This document shows, piece after piece, positions 1 through 12,880 of a stretch of DNA of 64,000 nt. The DNA lies in contig CM077820.1 of assembly GCA_039720395.1 (NCBI GenBank), forward strand, positions 9,089,338 to 9,153,337, read 5' to 3'. The stretch is from Liquidambar formosana (Eukaryota; Streptophyta; Magnoliopsida; Saxifragales; Altingiaceae). The position numbers were made by a program, and so were the translations under genes. The notes under the pieces were generated by a model, which was given only the letters and a program-made list of their open reading frames with translations, had not been told where the DNA came from and searched no databases. Position 1 is the stretch's first letter. Every line of letters starts with the position of its first letter.

Positions 1-897
1 AAAATTTGGACAATTGAACTGATTGGATGGGCTCAAGGCTAGGCATGTTTTAGGATGCATCAAAAGTCAACAAGATCTTCCAATAAGAAAAGTTAAAGAA
101 ACGATTTAAGTAGTTTAGTCATTACATTTTAAATCATGAGCCTTGCATTAGAAGATATCATTTAGGATTGCGTTTTCAATTTCTGATTCATGAGTTTTTA
201 AATTTTTGTTTTTGTCTTTATTTATTATTCATTATTTTTCTTTTTGTTTTGGCCCATCGCAACCTTAAAGGGGTGAGCCCCCAAGGGTCAGATGACCCAT
301 GAAAACAAAAAGGGACTATTTGGAGTGTAATCTAATCCAATTCATCAAGCTTATGTGGTTTTTTTTTTTTTTTTTTTTTTTGCCCATTTGGTGATGAGCT
401 TATGTGGATTTGAGTCATTTGATTGTTATTCTCTTTGGTAAATATCTTTTTATTGTTTTTTTTAATATACTTAAATGGATATTTAATTACAATGCCATTT
501 ATTTGGAGCACCGTCACATAGTTTTCAAATTCACAAGATTTTTATTCAATTACAGCTTGAATTTATTTTCTATAATTCAAAAATTCCTAAATAATTTGTG
601 GATGGCTCAAATATATGCAAAATATTTCCCCATTATTCAAGAATGAGAATTTATATTTCATCTTTTCATGATACATTTCTTCACATGCATTACTTTTCAG
701 ACTCTCAATTCAATTCACTATTGCATGGGTTTCTTGAAATGCATTACTTAATTTCTTTCATAAGGTAGAATATAATAAATAATAAAAAAATTAAAAGATT
801 AAAAAAAAAAAAAAAAAAACCCTACTACTATTACTAAGTATTGTAGGATTATAGGGGTATCAATCACATTGCAAGGATATGGAACCACAAAATGCAA

Positions 898-941
<44 letters not shown>

Positions 942-2369
942 TGGGAGGGTTTAACAAAGGATATTCCAAGTCATTGGGCTAGCAAAATGTACCCTTAATC
1001 CAAAATACTGTGGTATGTGGCAAAAAGCGAGTATATATATATATATATATATGTACTTTACCCTTTAAATAACATTATAAATTTCAGTGCCAAGATTCTA
1101 ACAGACCCATTAAAAAAGAAAAAAGAAAAAACATAAAAAAAAGAAAAGGGATGGCTCTCTATGGAGGCATGGCTGCACTGAATGATAATAACTTAATAAG
1201 GTATTCTCTTATCTTCATGAAGGCATGGCTTACATTTGAATTTTTAAATGGGTGCATATACTAGAAATTACGGTCATCTTAACAAAAGAGGTCAAGTATT
1301 AATATAATCCCATTTTTTTGCCGATCATTTGAAAAAGAAAGAAAAAAAAAACCCCCTTAAGTATGGAGGATAGGCGTCATTGCATGAAGAATTATTACAA
1401 CATTTTGACCTTAAGATAAGAAGCCTTGGATGAAATGGCTTCTAAGGATAAAGTTCAAAATTGCATAAAATTCAATGCTATATATTCTTTAAAAAATGCT
1501 TCCATTAAGCATTCAATCAAGGAGGGAGGTAGCACATGAATATATGATATGTGCATGCACAACATTTTATTTATCTCATTGTAATGTAGGAGAAAAATGT
1601 GGGTGCTTACTTGGTTTGTACTTTGAAGTTTAAGGTGTTTTTCTTTCTTTCTTTCTTTCTTTTTTTCTTTTATTGAAATTTAAATCTGTTTTCACCAAGA
1701 AAATGGATTGTTAGTTGAGGGTCCCCAGCTCTACTCTCATAAGATCAGTTATATTTTTCATTTTCCTATCATGTCCATTGTGTTCAAAGAAAAAATTGAT
1801 TGATTTCGATCGGTTGTGGGTGAGGCAGAATTTTCCACAAAAAAAAAAAAAACCCTAGAGTTATTTTGGAAAGTAGAAAGTGAGCATATGAAGAATCTCA
1901 CTTTCCTTAATATACTATTATACAAAGTGCAATGCATTGATGCATGTAGCAGTCCTTTCTGGCATTCCCTTCTTATCATTTAATTTGATTGGTGCATTCA
2001 ATTTGCTCCATCACTAATCAAATAAAATGACATGATTATACCACATTGATCAAGTCAAAATGAAATTCTTTTTATATCTCATTCCATTTGGTTCCACACT
2101 TCCAATGTTGTGGTTTTAATTTATTGGCCCCTTACATAAGAAATTTTTCTCTACAATATATTAAACAAATTTCGATTAAATTTCAGTTAATGTGTCACAT
2201 AATATAAGTCCACAACTTGTATGATAGTATAGATCACTTCTTATCACAAGGTTTTGAGATTCATACACTCACTCAAAAGCCTTGATCTATCTAGAGTTCT
2301 TAATTTCCATATTTATTGAAACAATATAAAGAGTGCAACTCGGTTTGGTTGGCTTGATTTAGCCTTAAT

Positions 2370-2496
2370 CCATATATATCCAATTGACTAATTAGTTGGT
2401 TATCATATTTTTAAGAAGAACAAACCCAAGATGCGCTACGGTTGACTCTTGTTTTAGGAAAATTAAAACCAACTAATCAGTCTAATATATATATGG
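2370..2496. repeat. small foldback (MITE-like)
   Basis: The sequence starting ccatatatatcc at 2370 reappears as its reverse complement ending at 2496. The arms are about 30 nt, differ at a few positions and include the shared core attagttggtt. The loop is about 65 bp. Small AT-rich palindromes of this kind are typical of non-autonomous MITEs, but I saw no clear target-site duplication. Confidence 0.5.
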
Positions 2497-4644
2497 TTTG
2501 GTTCCTCCAAATGACTACATTATCCTCTAGGGTCACCAATTTTTCCCATTTGTTCGTGAATATAAAACAATAAACAAGTTTCAATAATGTCTTTTGCATA
2601 CTCTTTTGGTTGGACAAGTTTTAATAATGTCATTTGCATACTCATATTTACAGACATTCTCAAAAGCTATCCTATTGTCTAAATAAATTGATTAAATTTA
2701 TGTTTATGAGAAAATCAAACCAAGTTATAGCTTTTTTTTCTTTTGGATAAAATAAAAATATATTACTAAAAATTAACAAGAACAACGAGGGATGCTACAC
2801 CATAACAGTCTTCCAAAGGGAATTGGGAATCTATCCTCCCCAAAAGAGAATATTTATCGAAAGTGACCTATATATGGAACATAATTTGTATCACTATTGA
2901 CTTGCCTAAAAACATGCAAACCATGCAAGATAGCTTTCACTACAGAATTATCTGATGTACGTACTCAATCACTTCATAATAATATGGCTAATTAGAATTA
3001 ACTTGTAACGTAACCCAACTCTAGTAGTTAATATTATTTGCTTTGAGTTACCCTACACAGCTTTAAAACGGGTCATATTAGTTGATGGAAAAAACCTACA
3101 TATTTATATAATGCAAACACTCTCTCTAACCAAGCACTTCTAGTGTCATTCACCATGGTGAGGAAAAAAAATAGTGGTAGCGGGGCGTGCCAATATTGTA
3201 CACAACTACTATACTCTTTGAAGAATATCAATAGTGGGTCATGGCGAAGACTCGGATAATTAAAAATTTGCTTATACTCTTATGGTACTGAATATATTTT
3301 GGGGTGTGAAAACCAGGTGTTCTTATTCCTCCTTTTTCTTTAATCGTATGCTTTCTCCCCCCCTTTATGTCCCTTTTCCCTTTTTTTTTTTCTTTTCTCC
3401 TAAATAAAAGTTCGTAAAAAAAGGAGTCAAATCCCATGTTAAATCAATCAACTTTTTAATTAGTCTCCTTAGTTTGCTTAACAAATTGATCAATTAGCAA
3501 GGATTGACTCGGTTTACCTATAAAATGGAACCAAACCGACCTTAGTCAAGTCCATTTTTATTTCGACCCAATGATAAAGTGACATGGATTTTTTTGTGGT
3601 ACCACCAACTTAAAATTGGTTTGCAGAATCCAGTGCCCTGAATCTTCCAATTAACTATTGTCTTCAAAGTTGACTTCAATAAACCAAAGTAGAAGCAAAA
3701 AAAAAAAGTTAGTCAACTAAGAATAAGATCTTTTTAGAGACTTGGGTCTGCAGATTTGGAATATCAGCAAGTTGCATTGCAAGTTGCATTTTTTTCCCGG
3801 TGACCAAATGCATCTCCATGGACCCTATAATCATAATAAAACACAAAGATTCCAAAATTCAGGTGTGTGATTAGCAACCATATTAGGTATGTTACTTTAA
3901 TGAATAGTATGGAACATATAATACAAGGAAAGTAAATCCTAATCCTCATGCGGAAAAAGAAAAAAAAAAAGTGATTAATTAGTGTATGGGAACATTCACA
4001 CATAGAGAGAGAGAGAGAGAGTGAGAGACCAGGTCATCCACCGAGCCGGCTGTCGCAAACGGCGACCCGTCGTGTACGGCAGAGTTCAACCAGCCGACAT
4101 AATCAACAAATTTCCCTTTCTATATTCATTTCTAATTTGACACATGGGTTGACTTAGTTAAGATCCACGGGTCTCAATTATGAATTCGTAGGGATGCTAA
4201 TCACAGTTTTACCGTCCAACTGTCGTGTTATGATTGTTGAGTGTCATATACATGTGTGGACCCCATATGACATGTGCACGCACCAATCATGGCTGACCAT
4301 TGCGACTGTAATTAGTATCTCCTTTCTTAGCATTCCATGAACAGAAAATAGGATGAGGACACCTTAATTGTATGATGGGTCACACACACGATACAAAAGA
4401 TTAGTTTAATTCAACTAAGTTTTAACCAGAGTCGACAAAGTTCAACATGACCTATGAGCACAAATCGTATTCAAATATGAAAATTTCACATGAAGAATAA
4501 CTGGGTTAGGTTCGAATAAAAAATATATACTCCTGTCGTTATGTCTCGAGACAACACAAATACGATCCCCACAAAAATTACCACCTCTAGTTTTAGCTAT
4601 ATATATGTGTAAGATAATGATCAAATGAGCACACATTAATATAA

Positions 4645-4765
4645 TTTACATTAACACATGTATTAAGGGTTGTACCTCATGCATTAACATGTTACACTGT
4701 ACATTGGATTAATGTAAAAGGTATAACCTTCAATGCATAGTGCTTATATCAGCATTGTATATGTA
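4645..4765. repeat. partial copy of the 24-kb foldback family
   Basis: This stretch shares word order with the units at 23.87-24.23 kb: an acacatgt-type start, a ggttgtacct core, a catgcatta segment, a second core reading aaggtataacctt, then aatgcatagtgc and atatcagca. It is shorter and more diverged, and appears to be a single, decayed unit. Confidence 0.45.
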
Positions 4766-5505
4766 TATATACATATATGTGTGTACGTGTATGTGTATGT
4801 GTGTAATATTAACTTATTCTCCACCCCCAACCCCACCCCCACTTTTGTCGTTTATATCAACCGTTTTCTCTTGGTATGTTCACTGTTCAGGAGCCCACTC
4901 GAGCGGACCTGGTAGTCTACCTTTACTTTTCAAGCAATAAGGGCCTCAAAAGTTTGGGATCGTCTTAATTAATTGTGAATAAAGAAGTCTGAACGAGATT
5001 TTTATTCAGACTATACCGAGTTATTCACGAATGACTTGACTTATACGTTATTATGGGTTGTTAAACCTTTGGCTTTTCTAGAAATATTGATTTATTTACT
5101 TAATGGTCTCTCTGGAAGTCCGTAATGAAGTCCGTAATGAAAACGCAATTTTTGATGAAATAGTACATTCACTTCCAATATGTTTTGTATACATTCATAA
5201 ATAGACTACAAAGTAGAAAATGCAAGTGGTTGCCTCTCCCTCCCCGGTTACATTTTTGTTACTTCCTATGATTTTCAACATTTAATTAACAAATTATATC
5301 GAATTGAATTTCACTAGGAGTAGCAAAAAAAATAAAAATTAAAATAAAAATAAAAAATCCCCGGACACAGCTTTCCGGAGATAAAATTGTGAAATGGACT
5401 CTCTCTCTCTCTCTCATATCCCCTATACAGCTCATCAAGAAAGGTCAAAAAAAAAAAAAAAAAAGAACAAAAAAGTGAATAGTCGACTTCATCTAAATCA
5501 CCAAA

Positions 5506-7074
5506 TTAACATAAAGAATCCTCCTTGATTTCAGCTTTGAGGAGTGGCTTCTCATCCTCAAACTCTTCGCTGTCATCAACCACTTCACCTCCTGCAGTCA
5601 GCATTTTAGCTCTCTGTGCTTCAACCTCCCAATCTGTTCTAACCAAAACAACCAACATGGTCACTGCACATGATCCTTGTGCAGCCAAAAGACCAAGCCA
5701 CAGCCCTTCAAAATCCCACCCCCCAAAAAAGCCTAACCATACTGCCACCGGCATACCAACAAGATAGAAACAACCCAAGTTGATATTTGCTCCCACCTTC
5801 GGTCTCGCCGTTCCTCTCAACACCCCACACCCCGTCGTTTGCGGGCAGTTTCCCAGCTCGCATAATCCGATGATTGGCAAAACAGTCGCTGTCAAAGTTA
5901 TAATCTCTTTATCTTGTGTGAACATGCTAGCCCACATGTTCCTCACAGTTACTGCAAAGACTAGTGCTGAAAAACCAAGCGTGAAGCTAAATAAAATGCC
6001 GATAATGGCGGCAAGCTTTGCTCTCGCTGGTCGGTTTGCCCCCAATTCGTTGCTGACCCTCGTTGATACGCTGAAGCTCAAAGAAGAAGGGAATATGTAG
6101 ATTAATGCGGTGGTTTGGATTAAAATACCCATCGAGGCAACGGTTGCTCTAGGGTTTATCAACAACCCACAAAGCAAAATCATTATTTCGTACCACCACC
6201 ATTCGAGGCAGACGGAAATGCAGCTTGGAATGGCTAAATTTAGGAGATTTTTCCACCCTTTCAAGCACTCCATGGAAATACCACCCCAAGTTTTCTTGTA
6301 CACACCGGAGATTAGTATATAGATGATCAAAGAAAATACAAGGCAAAAGTTAGTCAAAACCCCACTAAGAGCAACACCTTTGATTCCCATTTGAAGATGT
6401 GAAACAAGAAGATAGTTGATCGGGATGTGTAGAAAAATTGCTAGAGTTGCACAAAATGTTAAAGGTAAAGTTATTGATTGAGTTCGAAGGTAAATCCTTA
6501 ATGGGTGCAATAGAGATTGAGCTAAAAGGTCAGGGAGTGAAAAGAGAAGGTATGATTGAGCCTCTGTAGCTATAGCTTCATCCTGGCCACAAAAGAGTAG
6601 AATTCTCTTCATGTTCAACCATAGAAAAGAAATGGGCAGTGAAGTGAGGATGAGTAAAAGCATTGTTCTTTGTAAAGAGAGACCAAGGAGGGTGTGTTTT
6701 TTGGCTCCAAAAGCTTGTCCACAAATGGGTTCCATTCCCATGGCGAGGCCAGAGAGAATCGAGTAGCCCGTGATGTTAGCAAAGCCCACAGCGAGCGCAC
6801 CGCCGGCGAGAGCAAGCTCGCCGAGACGGCCGAGGAAGAGCATGGAGATCATTGAACGAGAGTAGAGTAAGAGCCCGGTGAGTATCATGGGAAGAGCTAT
6901 TTTGGCTATGGGTATGGCTTCATTCATGAATTCACGGAGGGGTATACTGTAAGGTGTTGGGCTTTTGTTGATTAATGGGGTTTGCATATGGGGCTGTGGG
7001 TCTTTGTTTGAGATACAGTACGGACGGGTTGAATTGCATTTGGAAGACATTGGAGATGAAGGTAGCTGACACAT
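5506..7074 (-). CDS. MATE efflux family transporter (DTX48-53-like clade)
   Basis: Single-exon gene of 522 residues, the normal length for plant MATE (DETOXIFICATION) proteins, which exchange H+ or Na+ for organic cations, metabolites or hormones across plasma, vacuolar or Golgi membranes. The N-terminal ~45 residues are hydrophilic, followed by about 12 hydrophobic segments in two MatE halves. Family motifs are visible: GMEPICGQAFGAKK (113-126), CLEWWWYE (289-296), RVSNELGA (339-346) and NCPQTTGCGVLRGTARP (409-425). The acidic C-terminal tail (about 495-522) is cytosolic in the family. The lack of introns and the motif wording suit the Arabidopsis DTX48-53 group, whose members affect growth, senescence and ABA export; the substrate cannot be read from sequence. 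The first ATG (7074) is used here; Met9 (7050) is an alternative start. A TATA box and CT-rich leader lie just upstream. Confidence 0.95.
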   Translation of the reverse strand: MCQLPSSPMSSKCNSTRPYCISNKDPQPHMQTPLINKSPTPYSIPLREFMNEAIPIAKIALPMILTGLLLYSRSMISMLFLGRLGELALAGGALAVGFANITGYSILSGLAMGMEPICGQAFGAKKHTLLGLSLQRTMLLLILTSLPISFLWLNMKRILLFCGQDEAIATEAQSYLLFSLPDLLAQSLLHPLRIYLRTQSITLPLTFCATLAIFLHIPINYLLVSHLQMGIKGVALSGVLTNFCLVFSLIIYILISGVYKKTWGGISMECLKGWKNLLNLAIPSCISVCLEWWWYEIMILLCGLLINPRATVASMGILIQTTALIYIFPSSLSFSVSTRVSNELGANRPARAKLAAIIGILFSFTLGFSALVFAVTVRNMWASMFTQDKEIITLTATVLPIIGLCELGNCPQTTGCGVLRGTARPKVGANINLGCFYLVGMPVAVWLGFFGGWDFEGLWLGLLAAQGSCAVTMLVVLVRTDWEVEAQRAKMLTAGGEVVDDSEEFEDEKPLLKAEIKEDSLC

Positions 7075-7088
7075 TGTTGCTGTGTGTA

Positions 7089-7130
<42 letters not shown>

Positions 7131-7165
7131 GGGGGGGGGGGTTTGGGATGGTGGTGGTGGAGGGG

Positions 7166-7173
7166 TTTTTATA
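7166..7173 (-). promoter_or_regulatory. TATA box of the MATE gene
   Basis: On the minus strand this reads TATAAAAA, about 95 bp upstream of the ATG. It is followed by a C-rich run and a (CT)n tract (7089-7129 on the plus strand as GA), which would form a pyrimidine-rich 5' UTR of about 65 nt. A second (GA)n tract sits at 7311-7336. The position suits a plant core promoter; the start site is inferred. Confidence 0.65.
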
Positions 7174-7199
7174 GGGGTTTTTTTGGGACGGCTTGCTTT

Positions 7200-7304
7200 T
7201 AAGCTATTGGGTTTGATAGCTTTGAAGTTCTAAGTGACATTCTACTGATTGGAATGACTTGAGTGTCTTCTTACGACCGGCCAGCACAGGAAAGAGGAGA
7301 GAGA

Positions 7305-7341
<37 letters not shown>

Positions 7342-10300
7342 GCTAATTTGTCGGACTATGGGATCTGAGATTTAATGTGTAGTTTTGTGTATCAATTTTC
7401 AACTTATGAGTCTTTTAAAACAGATACATATATGTATATGTGCGTGTATATATATAAGTAGAACAAATGTTAGCACTAAAAAATGAAAAAAAAAAGTAAA
7501 AGAAAAAAAAGAAAAAAGAGAGTCAAAAGGGTGTAAGGTTTTCGGTTAAAGGGGGCCACAGGGGGCACAGATTCTTTCTCTCCAAACAAAGACAAAACCT
7601 CTTTTCGGACGGTTGTGGATGGACCCATTTTTTGCAATGATCCAAAAAACCCATTAGGGCCCAGTAATGCTGTCTTTGATCTATACTAATACACATATAA
7701 TTAGTTAAGGATTAGGATGTTGCCACCCTTAATTTTTGTCGAGTTCATGGCTGGACGGCTCAGCGATTGTGCCACTTAGGGTTTTTTAATGGATCATTTC
7801 TATGGGGGTCAGTCCAAAGGAGCCGTCGTTAATTAACCTTATTTCACTCTACTGGCGGACTACAAAAAGAAGATTAATTAACGATATCGAATTTTCAGTA
7901 ATTATTTGACTGTAAACGAAATTTGAAGGTCCACATGATATATCCATGTCGACCGAGGGGGTCACACCTTTAGAAGAATTTCAGCATAACATGCCGAAAG
8001 TATGTGTGTTGGTTCTAAATCGTCCTTTCAAGTCATAGCCAGCCAAGTGTGTCAACTCCCTTTTCTCCTTTTTTCTCATTGATCCCTAGCTTGAAGGTAA
8101 CATTTTGAGAAGGTTCATGTGGTTCAATCTAGAAGAGGCCATATGATGAGTGCGTTCATTGCTTGTATCATATCCTCCTTTCTCCTAGAAGGGTAGGGGA
8201 CCCTTTCCAGGGTTTTTAGGGTTTATGGGTTTCACCCCCATTAGGGAAAATTTGATAATCAGAGTTCTAAATTTGGAAATCAAAGTCAGCTTTTTGTTAG
8301 GGGCATGTCATTCAAAGTCCCACTTTTACACTATTTGTGGCCTTTCAAGTCAGTGGACTACAGTGGGACAGTTCCACGCGGACGGCAGTCATGGTTCAAC
8401 AACATTGAGCGGGTTGGTCTATTTGTGAACAGTCTCCAAACCTTTATGGAGGGTTTGAGCCCACAGGGACGCACCCTTTTGACCCAAAGTTATATAGACA
8501 CAATGTCTTTGTCACAAAAGCGTGTGGAAAATTCTCAAAAAAAAGAGAAAGGCTTTGTGCATGCTTGGACCTCCGTTCAGAATATACTCTACTTGACCCA
8601 AAGGTTTAGGTTTCCCATTCCATGGTTTTAGAAAACGCTTCCACATTCGGTAGGACCTATTCCAAAATGCTGCAAGCCACAGGTTTATAATAGCGTGCAT
8701 AGTGCTTATAGCGTGGAATGTTAGGTCATGTTCTGGAGACATATATTATTGGGTTCCAAAAAATACAAACCTTCAAAGGATGGGTGCATGCGCGAATTTG
8801 ACTAAAACACTAATACCTAGCTAATTATTAAAACCTAATAAGATAAAGAGAGGAGCACTCAAGAAAAAAATGCAAAAATACATCATTAAGTGGACATTGG
8901 TAAGAAAATCAACCTTAACGGCCCATGATGAACAAGTGGATTTTTTACTGGGCAACAGTGGAAGTCCTTTTGGGGCAACTCTCGTTGATCAATGAAATCA
9001 GCCGACCATCGATGTCATCACTGATATAAGTGGAAAATTGTGACTTCACTCGTACCTCGTGATCAAAAAAATATTAAAAATTCAAAAAAATATATATATA
9101 TATTTTACCTCGATCATTTTGATCTTAGGAGGCTCTAGGCTAGTGTACCAAGTTAATTCTTGTTTAAACCGCTTCGTTAGCTATTAACTCTTAGTCTTAT
9201 CTCTTGTCTGGAACGACGATAAAGTTTCCTAAAAATAATCCTAGCCTACATAGGACGATAAGGTTAAGAATTAAGATAGATTTGTGGGTTGTTGTTTTAT
9301 ATTAATCCCCTTTTCACTTTAATTTTTCTCTCAAAACAAGGAACCAAACAATCTTGTAATGATATATAGTAGAACTCCCTAGTATGATCGAGACGGTGTG
9401 ACTCATGTATAGGTCAAAAGGAATGAGGATGTTATCAAGATTAATTCTTTAAAGTCTCAGTCTAATTACAAATCTAATCAAAATTGCCCACTTTGTTAAA
9501 ACTAAGCACTTTTAAGATAATCCATCTAAAATACACTTCTGACTTTGTCGTCTTCAACAAAGCCACTCCCCTCATTCTCATTTGTTGTCTTTATTTCATT
9601 CACATAAGGCCATTTTCCCATTTGGTTGTTAGTGGAAGAGAAGACAGATCGAGTATGAACATGGGGTTGTTGGGTTGTGCTTAACGATGGAGATATATAT
9701 ACACATATTCATGTGTCACGTGTAAAGTCCATGTCACCCTCTCACATGCATTGGCACGCCAACGTTGTCGTTTTATTCGTCATTCTGACAAGGTAATTGG
9801 CTGAAATGAGAATATAGTCTCACCAAGTTTCAATTCATTTCGAAGTTCATTAATATTTTTTTGTTTGTTTGATAGGAATAAATAGATTTCACACCTTAGA
9901 AATGAAATGAAATGAAACTCGATAGGACCCAATTCCAAAGACCTTCCATGTGGCCTTCAATCCACGCTTCATGTGCAGCATGTGGCATGAGGGTGAACCC
10001 CAACCCATACACCATTAACATGCACTTGTGCTGAGACTGACCCATAGGGGGGCATATGGCCCCTGTCCTACATAGATGATTAGGTAAAAGAAGTGGAAAT
10101 TGATCTCCCTCAACTGAGGAAAGGTTCATGGCTTAGGTGACAGTACTAGAAGTCACCACCCCACGCAGTGTCTTCCAAGTGACATACCTGAGCCTACCCT
10201 CCTCGGAGACAACGATACAGAATACGACAAACAAGAGTACGAGACACTGCATTGACAGGACCTATTGGCATATTCAAAAAAATTCCCCTCCCATCCACTC

Positions 10301-12880
10301 TTAGAACTAAGCACATCTTAAACCTAAATATATATGATTACAGGATTATTTGTTATGTGGGGGCTCCTTCATGGGGCTTAGACTAGTTTTTTTTGTGAAC
10401 CACAAATCACTTGCAAGTCTATGTTTCAAATAGTAAAGGAGTAGAAACTTAATTTCTAGACTTCCGGTTCAAGAGTCGGGATTTCTTACCATTTGCACTA
10501 ACCTCGCATGTGGACTCCATTCATTTTATTTTCATATTAATTTATAGGATTTTTCTATCATGACAAGTTGACAATCAAATTATGACCACCAAAATATTAA
10601 AACTAGAATGGATTTTTTCTCCACACTATATTTTTTTTTTGTGGTAATGATTTGGTTGTCATTCTTTTAGCAATAATAGTTTGTCATGTAAGTGTTTACC
10701 TAAATTTTCTCCAAATTCTCTCACAAAACAAGTGTCATATGAATTTCAATATGAAACTCGATCATCTAGCCCCGTTCACCCCAAGTCTACACTAAAACCT
10801 ATGTCAGTCCCACAACCACCTGAAAAAGCTAAAATTTGGAGTTGAGGCATGTAACTTCATCATTTTTCATGTCACAATTTATTATGAGAAATCTTAAGGT
10901 AAGCAATTTTCATTCTCAAATTGAGTTGATTAGCATCATCTTGTTGTTTCTGTTTGACCTTCGCAAGAAAAAGGTGAGGTCTTTGGCGTTCAAATTTTAG
11001 AGGTAAGATTCATTCACACTCGGTATTAAAAATCACTCCTAATGACTGTTTTTTCTGGGGTTTGCTTCTTTCTTAGTTGGGTGTAATCTTATTTCAATTT
11101 TAATAAAGTACTTTATCTCTTTCGCCAACTAAAAGAAAGATGGTTCCTCGAAATAAATAAAGAGTTGGTCAATACACTTCCAAGGGAACCCTCATTTGGT
11201 CAGGGCTGAAATTGAAAAAGAAAATAAAAAATCTCCCACTACAATTTAACATATTTTTAATAAAACAATAATTGTAAAACTATATTTTGACACATGTTAT
11301 CGTATGATTTTATCATCATTATTAAATACTATATACATATTTGTGAAACTATAAAGTGTTATCACAAATACTAAATGTTAGCTAGATATTGGAGATATGT
11401 ATGTGACCATATATGAGAACTAATCATTAGTCATGCAATGGAATTGTTTTGTTGTATTCTCCCATAAAAATTGAGTGAGGGTGTTTTTGTTCCCACTACA
11501 TAATCTTAAGATATTGCAACTAAATTTTTAAAGGGAGGTTAATCTGATACATTAATCCCCGAATGCATGACCTTAGGGTAATTTTAGATTAAGTTAACTT
11601 TGTCAGGAAATAAATAAAATAAAATAAAAATTTGTATATGCACATATATGAAAATCATACCGATACAAAGAGAAATTCCATGCCTCTCTCTTTTAATTTG
11701 GTGATCAACACATTTTAATTTCTAGCATGAAGTCATAAAAACATATTCCCTTTGTTCTTAATTGACGACCTCCTTTAAAAAAAAAAAACACTCTTTTTAA
11801 AGAAACTTATTAAATGTTTTCAAATTAATATATGTATATATATTTTGATATTCTAATTTTACCCTCAAATGTATAAAATATTAAAAAAAAAGAAAAAGAA
11901 TACATTTTAAAGATATTTTAAAAAATGAAATAAAAAGTATTTTTTACTTTTTAGAATGTGATAATAATTTTAAAACATTTCAAAAAAAAAAAAAAAAACT
12001 CCACTCTCCGGCTTAGAATTTCTTACTTTTTAGAATGTGATATATTTTCTCTTTCTGCTCTTCTCTATTGCAACTTAGAAGGGCAACTTAGTCCATAACA
12101 AATTATGAATAAAGTGACGGTGCCGTGGAAGCAACAATCCACTCTCCGGCTATATGTCTCCCTATAAAAATTGCATTCATTTATTTGAGAATTAAAAAAT
12201 TAAAAAATTAAAAAAAAAACAACCCAACTATCCAAAAAGAAAATTTTATTTCCTCTATGAGGGTAATATGGTAAAATGCATCTTTTAACCATTTTCCCTT
12301 CCCTTCATCTTCTTTCTTACCAAACAAAATGGGAGGAAAGAAAACCCCCTTCCATCATTTCTACCAAACAACAAGAAAAAAGAAGATTTCCTTTCCCTAA
12401 GGAAGAGTTTTCCATTCTCTTCCTCTTTTCTTTCCTTCCTCATTTCCATCCCCCAACCAAACACAACGTCAATAATTTAAAAACGAGGGAATTAGAGAAA
12501 GTAACATAAAATTATATTTTTAATATATTTGTAATTATAATTCGATAAAATTGGTCGAGTGGTCAGATTCTAGATTCTAGGTATTGTCCTAGGTTTCCTC
12601 TGCTCTGACACCTTAAAACTACCATGTGAATATGAGATGTGTAGTACGTTTTACAAACGTCACCTATGCCTGAAGGGGCGCGAATGATCGAAACGTGTCC
12701 AAAGATGACGCAAAGCTGAAGAGTGAGGAAAGGTGGGGAGGACAGTTGTACGAGCTAGTGCGCAGAGACAGGGATGTGATTAATGATGAGGGGTGACGCG
12801 TGTGACAGTGGGCCCCACAGCATGTTGCTAATCGTACGGTGGGATCTTGTCTGATGGGGTGGGGTCAGATTCATCGCTGT
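7200..12880. other. gene-poor intergenic region
   Basis: I see no supportable gene. ORFs such as those at 8225-8640 and 9896-10129 lack domain-like composition, overlap on both strands and have no splice context. The region holds AT-rich sequence, short homopolymers, and at 12255-12480 a pyrimidine-rich stretch of ttccctttcc-type words. Confidence 0.5.

Larger units (their letters stand above)
1..5500. other. gene-free region with foldbacks and homopolymer tracts
   Basis: No open reading frame here looks like a real gene; the short ones are AT-rich chance frames. Visible content: long poly(T)/poly(A) runs (361-382, 803-819, 901-940), (AT)n at 1032-1051, (GA)n at 4005-4020, and foldbacks listed separately. 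The poly(T) at 901-940 is followed by about 35 bp shared with the stretch after the poly(T) at 29322, which suggests the 3' end of a truncated retroposon. A GC-rich patch at 4030-4100 stands out from its surroundings but has no coding signal. Confidence 0.6.

Noticed and set aside
2812..2832. Partial resemblance to miR393 (tccaaaggga)
   Set aside because: The match stops after ten bases and no foldback is present.
3178..3202. Partial resemblance to miR171 (gtgccaatattg)
   Set aside because: Only about a dozen bases match and no complementary star strand lies within hairpin distance.
5525..6322. Plus-strand ORFs inside the MATE gene
   Set aside because: They are antisense to an intact 522-residue MATE ORF and have no independent features.
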